From the NCBI RefSeq assembly GCF_000297055.2, contig NC_022357.1, forward strand, positions 620,001 through 684,000: a stretch of DNA of 64,000 nt. The letters run 5' to 3'. This DNA is from Sulfuricella denitrificans skB26. GTDB lineage: Bacteria > Pseudomonadota > Gammaproteobacteria > Burkholderiales > Sulfuricellaceae. Both the position numbers and the translations under genes were made by a program. Of the stretch, positions 58,737-64,000 are shown in pieces; the stretch's first letter is position 1, and the number at the start of each line of letters is the position of its first letter. The notes beneath the pieces were generated by a model, which saw nothing but the letters and a program-made list of their open reading frames with translations, ran no database searches and was not told where the DNA came from.

Positions 58737-59255
58737 ATGAAAAAGATATTGTTCAGTACTTTGTTGGTTAGTTTATTGGTAGGTTGTGCAAGCCAGGACG
58801 TGAAGGATCAGCCCAAAGCAGCGGTCGAGGACAGAACGACGACACAAGCGGGTGCGGATACCAAGTCTGCCGGTCAGCAGTCAGTGACAGCCAACCCCCT
58901 GACAGATCCCAGCAACATCCTCTCCAAGCGCAGCGTGTATTACGACTTCGACAAATCTGACGTGAAGGCCGAGTACAAGCCGATGGTCGAGGCGCATGCC
59001 AAGTATTTGACTAGCAACAAGAGTGCCAAGGTTGCAGTTCAGGGCAACTGCGACGAGCGCGGTAGCCGCGAGTACAACATTGCCCTGGGCAATCAGCGTG
59101 CCGACAGCGTCAGGAAAATGATGAATGTGTTCGGCGCGTCCGACAGCCAGATCGAGGTCGTCAGCTTTGGCGAGGAGAAACCCCGCGCTGCCTGCCATGA
59201 CGAATCCTGCTGGAAAGAGAATCGTCGCTCCGATATCGTTTACCAGGGCGAGTAA
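58737..59255 (+). CDS. pal: Peptidoglycan-associated lipoprotein Pal
   Basis: Pal is an outer-membrane lipoprotein that binds peptidoglycan and TolB. The 172-residue product has a lipoprotein signal with lipobox LLVGC (cysteine about 17), a flexible linker and the OmpA-like domain with YYDFDKSDVKAEYKPMVEAH and CDERGSREYNIALGNQRA. It follows tolB by 40 nt. Confidence 0.96.
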   Translation: MKKILFSTLLVSLLVGCASQDVKDQPKAAVEDRTTTQAGADTKSAGQQSVTANPLTDPSNILSKRSVYYDFDKSDVKAEYKPMVEAHAKYLTSNKSAKVAVQGNCDERGSREYNIALGNQRADSVRKMMNVFGASDSQIEVVSFGEEKPRAACHDESCWKENRRSDIVYQGE

Positions 59256-59257
59256 TA

Positions 59258-60034
59258 ATGCTTCGACTTGCGCTTTTCCTGTCCTTGTTTTTGGGGTGGG
59301 CTTCATTGAGTACCGCTGGTCTGTTTTCGGACGACGAAGCCCACCAGAAAATTGCGTTGCTCCAGAAGCAAATTCAGGGAATGGAGGAGCGCGTCGTGCA
59401 AATGGAAAACACGGCACGTTCTCAGGGTGTGGGTTTACTGTCGCAACTGGACGCGCTTAAGTCCGACCTGGCCGCATTGCGCGGACAGATCGAGGTGCAT
59501 ACCCACGACATTGAAACCACGCAAAAGCGGCAGCGCGATCTTTATGTCGATCTCGACAGCCGCCTGCGCAAGCTTGAGACTGTCGGCGGGGTACCCGCTC
59601 CACAGGCGGATTCTGGCAAGCCAGCCTCTTCCGACCCGACCCCGGTTGATCCGGTCAGTGCCGATGAATCCAGTGCGTATGATGCCGCCTTGGGTTTATT
59701 CAAGTCGGGTAATTATCAAGGGGCCATCGACAGTTTTCAAAGCTTTGTCGGTGCGCATCCCAACAGTCAGCTTGCCCCCAGTGCCTACTACTGGATCGGC
59801 AACTCCTACTTTAATTTGCGCGAATACAAGAGTGCCATCGCCAATCAACAGAAACTGGTCAGCCAGTATCCAGGCAGCACCAAGGTGCCGGATGCGCTAC
59901 TGAATATCGCCAGCTGTCAGCAAGGCTTGGGCGATGCATCTGAAGCGAAAAAGACACTCAAAAATATCGTGTCGAAATACCCGCTCAGTAACGCCGCTGA
60001 ATTGGCAAAGAAGCGTCTTGCCGGTTCCAAATAA
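59258..60034 (+). CDS. cpoB: Cell division coordinator CpoB (YbgF)
   Basis: CpoB is a periplasmic protein that ties the Tol machine to PBP1B during constriction. The 258-residue product has a signal peptide (about 1-20), a coiled-coil segment (about 25-105), and a C-terminal TPR domain starting near residue 140 (YDAALGLFKSGNYQGAIDSF, then QLAPSAYYWIGNSYFNLREY). It starts two bases after pal and overlaps the likely queE start. Confidence 0.93.
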   Translation: MLRLALFLSLFLGWASLSTAGLFSDDEAHQKIALLQKQIQGMEERVVQMENTARSQGVGLLSQLDALKSDLAALRGQIEVHTHDIETTQKRQRDLYVDLDSRLRKLETVGGVPAPQADSGKPASSDPTPVDPVSADESSAYDAALGLFKSGNYQGAIDSFQSFVGAHPNSQLAPSAYYWIGNSYFNLREYKSAIANQQKLVSQYPGSTKVPDALLNIASCQQGLGDASEAKKTLKNIVSKYPLSNAAELAKKRLAGSK

Positions 60035-60686
60035 TGTAGCGCCGCAGCTCAGCCTGCGGATCAATGAGATATTCCATTCTCTTCAAGGCGAAACCAGTCG
60101 TGTCGGATTACCTACGGTATTTATCCGGCTGACCGGGTGCCCACTTCGCTGTACCTACTGCGATACCTCTTACGCCTTTAATGAAGGGGAAACCCTGACG
60201 CTGGCAGAAATTTTCGACAAGGTTACGCAATTTCACGCTCGTTATGTCACCGTGACCGGTGGCGAACCGCTGGCCCAGAAGAATTGCCTGCCGCTGTTGC
60301 AGCAGCTTTGCGATGCGGGCTATTCGGTGTCGCTGGAAACCGGGGGGGCGATGGATATTTCCAAAGTGGATACCCGTGTTTCCCGAATACTGGACATCAA
60401 AACACCAGGTTCGGGCGAGGCTGAAAAAAATCGCTGGAAAAACCTGGAGCTGCTGACCCCGCAGGACGAAGTCAAATTCGTGCTATGCGGCGAAGAGGAT
60501 TATCAGTGGGCGAAACAAGTGCTGAGCGAGAAACGTATCGCCGACCGTTGCCCGGTGCTGTTTTCAGCTTCTCAAGGCCAGCTTGAGCCAGCCAGGCTGG
60601 CCGACTGGATACTGCGCGACAATCTGCCGGTTAGACTGCAAATTCAACTGCATAAATTCTTGTGGGGTGAGGGGCGAGGGAAATAA
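60018..60686 (+). CDS. queE: 7-carboxy-7-deazaguanine synthase QueE
   Basis: QueE is a radical SAM enzyme making 7-carboxy-7-deazaguanine for queuosine. The product is 222 residues from a TTG at 60018, matching E. coli (223). It has SLQGETSRVGLPTVFIRLTG and the cluster motif CPLRCTYC (CxxxCxxC). The longer frame from 59934 overlaps cpoB and adds unrelated residues. The gene overlaps cpoB by 17 bases. queC and queD are not in the window. Confidence 0.92.
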   Translation: MPVPNNVAPQLSLRINEIFHSLQGETSRVGLPTVFIRLTGCPLRCTYCDTSYAFNEGETLTLAEIFDKVTQFHARYVTVTGGEPLAQKNCLPLLQQLCDAGYSVSLETGGAMDISKVDTRVSRILDIKTPGSGEAEKNRWKNLELLTPQDEVKFVLCGEEDYQWAKQVLSEKRIADRCPVLFSASQGQLEPARLADWILRDNLPVRLQIQLHKFLWGEGRGK

Positions 60687-60693
60687 AATAAGG

Positions 60694-60768
60694 TCCTGAG
60701 TTGAACGTGCTGAGTCCTGAGTAAAATCCTTGCACTCAGCACTCAGCACTCAGCACTCAGCACTCAGC
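60694..60768. repeat. TGAG-heptamer hairpin between queE and cphA
   Basis: The right arm has five perfect tandem copies of GCACTCA (60732-60766). The left arm has TCCTGAG, a decayed TTGAACG, TGCTGAG, TCCTGAG (60694-60721). The arms can pair over at least two units with a short loop. The cphA stop codon (60757-60759) and its last three codons are inside the right arm. Confidence 0.92.
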
Positions 60769-63321
60769 AATTCGCTTCGCTATGTGGGCTAGCGCGGCAT
60801 CCACTTCATCGATGAGGATCAGACACAGGTCGCCGGGTTCCAGGCGTGCCAGGGCGGTGTCGATGGCCAGAAATTCACCCCGGATTTCCTCAATCGCCGT
60901 GGCACGGCTGGCTTGCTCCAGGCCCTGCTGCAGGAGCGCCAGCACTTCACCGTCGGCCCGCCCGCGCTGGCATTGATCCTGATATAAAATCACCGTGTCG
61001 AAAGCCTCACCCAGGATCTGGGTTTGCTGGCTGATATCTTCATTTCGCCGGTCACCCGCGCCGCTAATCACGACAATGCGCCGCTTCGCGGGCATGTGCT
61101 CGATGGCCTTCACCAGCGCCTGGATGGCATCCGGGTTGTGTCCGTAGTCCGCGATCAGGGTGGCGCCACGGTAGTCGAACAGGTTGAATCGCCCTGGTAC
61201 GGTTGCCGCATCGCTTACGAACGAGGTCAGGCCGGCGCGGATGATTTCCCAGTCCAGACCCAACGCCCATCCGGCGGCGATCGCTGCCATCGCGTTCTCG
61301 ACCTGGAAGCCGATAGTGCCATTCCGGGTGAGAGGAATCTGCGCCAAGGCGATGCGATGTTCGAAGCTGCCTTCTGCGGCCACGATGCCGCCTTCGTTTA
61401 CGTACACCACACGCAGGCCGCGCGCATGGTGAGTGGCCATGACCGGATGATGCAGGTCGCTGGTGAAGAAGGTGACCGAACCTGGACAGGCATCGGCCAT
61501 CTTCACCACGATCGGGTCCGCTGCGTTGAGAACTGCAACGCCGCCAGGCGCAACGTTCTCGACGATAACCCGTTTTACCACGGCCAGATCCTCGACCGTG
61601 CTGATATAACTCAGGCCGAGGTGATCCCCCATGCCGATGTTGGTGACGACCGCCACGTTGCAGCGATCAAAGGCCAGTCCTTCGCGCAATACGCCGCCAC
61701 GCGCGGTTTCGAGAACTACGGCATCGACATCGGGATGGCGTAGTACAGTGCGGGCACTCTTGGGGCCGCTGCAGTCTCCGGTGTCGATGCGCCGCCCCTG
61801 GATATAGACGCCGTCCGAGTTGGTCATGCCCACGCGCAAACCCTTCTCGCCAAGCAGGTGAGAGATCAGGCGCACGGTTGTGGTTTTTCCATTGGTGCCT
61901 GCCACCGCCACTATCGGTATGCGGCCATCTTCGCCTTCGGCGAACATGCTGGCGATGATTGCCTCGCCGACTGCACGCCCCTTGCCAAACGAAGGCGCAA
62001 GGTGCATGCGCAGGCCCGGAGCAGCGTTGACTTCAATCACGGCGCCGCCTTGTTCCTCAAGCGACCTGTGTACGCTGTCACACACCACGTCTACTCCGCA
62101 GATGTCGAGTCCGATCATCTGGGCTGCTGCTACTGCACGTGCCGCCAATTCCGGGTGAACGTCGTCGGTCACATCGGTCGCCGATCCGCCCGTGCTCAGG
62201 TTTGCATTGTTCCGCAACAGCACGCGCGCACCCTTGGCGGGTACGGAATCTGCGGCGTGCCCCTGAGTGGCGAGTGTCGCCAGGGCGATGTCGTCGAAGT
62301 GGATTTTGGTGAGAGAGGTTGAATGTCCTTCGCCTCGCAGGGGATCGCTGTTGACTTGCTCGACGAGTTCACGAACGGTATGAACGTCGTCGCCGATCAC
62401 CTGGGGAGGGTCGCGCCGTGCCGCTGCGACAAGATGATTTCCTACCACCAGCAGGCGGAAGTCATAGCCGGGAATGTAGCGTTCAACCATGATTTCCGAG
62501 CTGACTTCGGCGGAGGCGGCATAGGCCGCCAGCACGCGTTCATGGGTCTCGATATTGACGGCGACACCTTTGCCCTGATTGCCATCCTGGGGTTTGATCA
62601 CCACCGGGCCGCCGATTTCGCAGGCTGCCACCCAGGCGTCCTCGGCATCCGACACAGGCCGCCCTTGAGGTATCGGAACTCCGGCTGCATCAAGCAATAT
62701 TTTGGTCAGTTCCTTGTCCTGGGCGATGGCCTCGGAAATGGCGCTGGTATGGTCTGTCTCGGCGGCCTGGATGCGGCGCTGCCGGCTACCCCATCCTAGT
62801 TGTACCATGCTGCCCGAAGTCATGCGCCGATAAGGGATTCCACGCGTCACTGCGGCCTGAACGATGGCCCCGGTGCTGGGTCCGAGGCGCTCGTCCTCAT
62901 CCAGTTCGCGCAGGCGTGCCAGTGCGTCGGCAAGGTCGAAGGGCATATCGTTCGCGGCCGCGTGGCAAAGCGTTTGCGCGAGCTCGAACGCGAGCCGGCC
63001 AACCTGCTCCTCGCTGTATTCGACCACGATCTGGAATACATCAGCCTCAGTTGTTGCTGCAGTGCGACTGAAGGTCACCGGACACCCGGCTTGCACTTGC
63101 AGCCCAAGGGCGGCGAATTCCAGAGCGTGCGCCATGGGAATGGATTCTTCGTGGCCAGCGGGTCTCAAGGAACCGATTTCCGGGAACCGTGCGCGTAGTC
63201 TGGCTTCGAAGTCGGGCATATCCCCGATCAGGCATTCACGGCACTTCACAATGGCTTCGATTACGGTGCGTCTGCTCCAAAGATTGGGGCCGCGCAACGC
63301 CCTGATGCGTGATACTTCCAT
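60757..63321 (-). CDS. cphA: Cyanophycin synthetase
   Basis: CphA polymerises aspartate and arginine into cyanophycin, a nitrogen reserve, using ATP. The 854-residue product has an N-terminal domain, an ATP-grasp domain (about 220-460, with GGPVVIKPQDGNQGKGVAVN), and a Mur-ligase-like domain with P-loop VAVAGTNGKTTTVR (about 470-483), plus a C-terminal ligase domain (SGAGDRRNEDI). This is the full-length form. The last residues AEC are encoded within a heptamer repeat. It follows a second cphA gene by 48 nt. Confidence 0.95.
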   Translation of the reverse strand: MEVSRIRALRGPNLWSRRTVIEAIVKCRECLIGDMPDFEARLRARFPEIGSLRPAGHEESIPMAHALEFAALGLQVQAGCPVTFSRTAATTEADVFQIVVEYSEEQVGRLAFELAQTLCHAAANDMPFDLADALARLRELDEDERLGPSTGAIVQAAVTRGIPYRRMTSGSMVQLGWGSRQRRIQAAETDHTSAISEAIAQDKELTKILLDAAGVPIPQGRPVSDAEDAWVAACEIGGPVVIKPQDGNQGKGVAVNIETHERVLAAYAASAEVSSEIMVERYIPGYDFRLLVVGNHLVAAARRDPPQVIGDDVHTVRELVEQVNSDPLRGEGHSTSLTKIHFDDIALATLATQGHAADSVPAKGARVLLRNNANLSTGGSATDVTDDVHPELAARAVAAAQMIGLDICGVDVVCDSVHRSLEEQGGAVIEVNAAPGLRMHLAPSFGKGRAVGEAIIASMFAEGEDGRIPIVAVAGTNGKTTTVRLISHLLGEKGLRVGMTNSDGVYIQGRRIDTGDCSGPKSARTVLRHPDVDAVVLETARGGVLREGLAFDRCNVAVVTNIGMGDHLGLSYISTVEDLAVVKRVIVENVAPGGVAVLNAADPIVVKMADACPGSVTFFTSDLHHPVMATHHARGLRVVYVNEGGIVAAEGSFEHRIALAQIPLTRNGTIGFQVENAMAAIAAGWALGLDWEIIRAGLTSFVSDAATVPGRFNLFDYRGATLIADYGHNPDAIQALVKAIEHMPAKRRIVVISGAGDRRNEDISQQTQILGEAFDTVILYQDQCQRGRADGEVLALLQQGLEQASRATAIEEIRGEFLAIDTALARLEPGDLCLILIDEVDAALAHIAKRIAEC

Positions 63322-63369
63322 TTTGTTTCCCTAAATTACCCGGCGATCTTTGCCGTGGCAGGATGTTAA

Positions 63370-64000
63370 TTAGTCGGCACTAAAGGTTTCTATTCCTGCG
63401 CGGATCAGTTCCAGCGGCAGGCCGAGTGCCCATGCCGATCCGGCCGCCGCCAGCACATGCTCGATTTGCAGCCCGGCAGCTCCAGCTTCTGCCAGCATGA
63501 TGCCGGATGTTTCGACAAGTTGTACTTCTTCATTGCCTGTAGCGAGTGTCACGAAGCCGTCGCGCACCAGCACCGCGCGCTTCCCCTGAGTCAGGTGCTC
63601 AGTGATGGCCGGAACATCCGGATTGGCGCCGAAGAAAATGACTTCGCCATCACATAGCGGCGCCATTTCTGCCACCATAGTGTCGTTGCCGTTGAGCACC
63701 GCCACCCCGTCCGGAAGAACTACGTCTACCTGGGTGCGCAGCACGTTGAATACCTGATCGGGTGTCTCGATGTAATATTTTCCGAAGTGCAGGGTCGGGT
63801 CGATATTCGTGACGACGCCGACCTGGCATCGATCGTAGGCCAGCCCCTCGCTCAGTATCATATCGCTGCCATTCTCGAAGACGGCTGCCTCGGCCACTCG
63901 GTTCAGCAGTATCTTGCGTGCGGCTGCCCAGGTCGCACGATTCCCATTTTCAACCAGTCGTTGATCATGATATAGACCGTCGCTACACGCCAGGCTCACG
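63370..64000 (-). CDS. Second cyanophycin synthetase, C-terminal part (runs off the window)
   Basis: The visible 209 residues match the Mur-ligase region of CphA (NRATWAAARKILLNRV, MILSEGLAYDRCQVGVVTNI, AGSAWALGLPLELIRAGIET). The gene begins beyond the window edge, so the GTG at 63999 is not the true start. It stops soon after the position of ALGLDWEIIRAGLTSF in the downstream copy, so it lacks the last 150 or so residues. Paired long and short CphA genes are known in betaproteobacteria, so this may be the normal short partner. Confidence 0.85.
   Translation of the reverse strand, partial: VSLACSDGLYHDQRLVENGNRATWAAARKILLNRVAEAAVFENGSDMILSEGLAYDRCQVGVVTNIDPTLHFGKYYIETPDQVFNVLRTQVDVVLPDGVAVLNGNDTMVAEMAPLCDGEVIFFGANPDVPAITEHLTQGKRAVLVRDGFVTLATGNEEVQLVETSGIMLAEAGAAGLQIEHVLAAAGSAWALGLPLELIRAGIETFSAD

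Noticed and set aside
59934-60017. QueE extended N-terminus of 28 residues
   Set aside because: It overlaps cpoB in another frame and has no match to QueE. The TTG at 60018 gives the family length.
60663-60681. QueE C-terminus derived from a GTGAGGG repeat
   Set aside because: The DNA resembles the heptamer, but the encoded WGEGRGK is close to the usual QueE ending, so chance is as likely.
60732-60766. CRISPR-like array
   Set aside because: Units are 7 bp and directly adjacent with no spacers, and no cas genes are nearby.

Overview
The window is a stretch of a proteobacterial chromosome, most likely a betaproteobacterium of the Nitrosomonadales type. This is inferred from the gene order, the protein sequences (long zinc-free S14, full-length RpoB/RpoC, beta-type RuvC and L10) and the paired cyanophycin synthetase genes at the right end. 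No species can be named from the sequence alone.

Positions 1-32,069 are one long block for making ribosomes and RNA polymerase, all on the + strand. It runs tRNA-Tyr (3' end only), tRNA-Gly, tRNA-Thr, tuf, tRNA-Trp, secE-nusG, rplKAJL, rpoBC, the str operon (rpsL, rpsG, fusA, a second tuf), then the S10, spc and alpha operons through rplQ. Candidate sigma70 promoters lie before rpsL, between rpsJ and rplC, between rpsQ and rplN and before rpsM. The L10 leader, a rplL-rpoB attenuator and a bidirectional terminator after rplQ can also be seen.

Positions 32,097-46,379 hold repair and assorted genes: uvrA (-), a YajR-like MFS transporter, ssb, a FAD-dependent dehydrogenase (-), a YlqF/RbgA-type GTPase with an ArsC-like reductase, a 1195-residue PilZ-DUF1631-GGDEF-EAL protein of visibly lower GC, a YkgJ/AI-2E transporter pair (-), an FmdB zinc-ribbon protein and a DUF502 membrane protein.

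Positions 46,429-60,686 run aspS, nudB, nadA, an EEP-family phosphodiesterase, a ClsB-like cardiolipin synthase, yebC-ruvCAB, ybgC-tolQRAB-pal-cpoB and queE. This is the familiar aspS/yebC/ruv/tol-pal neighbourhood with nadA and a lipid pair inserted. The right end (60,757-64,000, - strand) carries a full cyanophycin synthetase gene and the 3' part of a second one, probably one operon for a nitrogen-storage polymer.

The feature least explained by ordinary annotation is a family of intergenic hairpins built from 7-bp repeats with a TGAG core. They lie at tuf/tRNA-Trp, rpoB/rpoC, nadA/EEP, ruvB/ybgC, tolA/tolB and queE/cphA. One holds the ybgC start codons in its loop and is translated into the protein's N-terminus; another contains the stop codon of cphA. 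A second, looser repeat type (CTYTGYG...CTYTGTGG) lies just upstream of fusA, nudB and nadA. The ruvC frame has no ATG/GTG/TTG before its first catalytic aspartate and probably starts at ATC.
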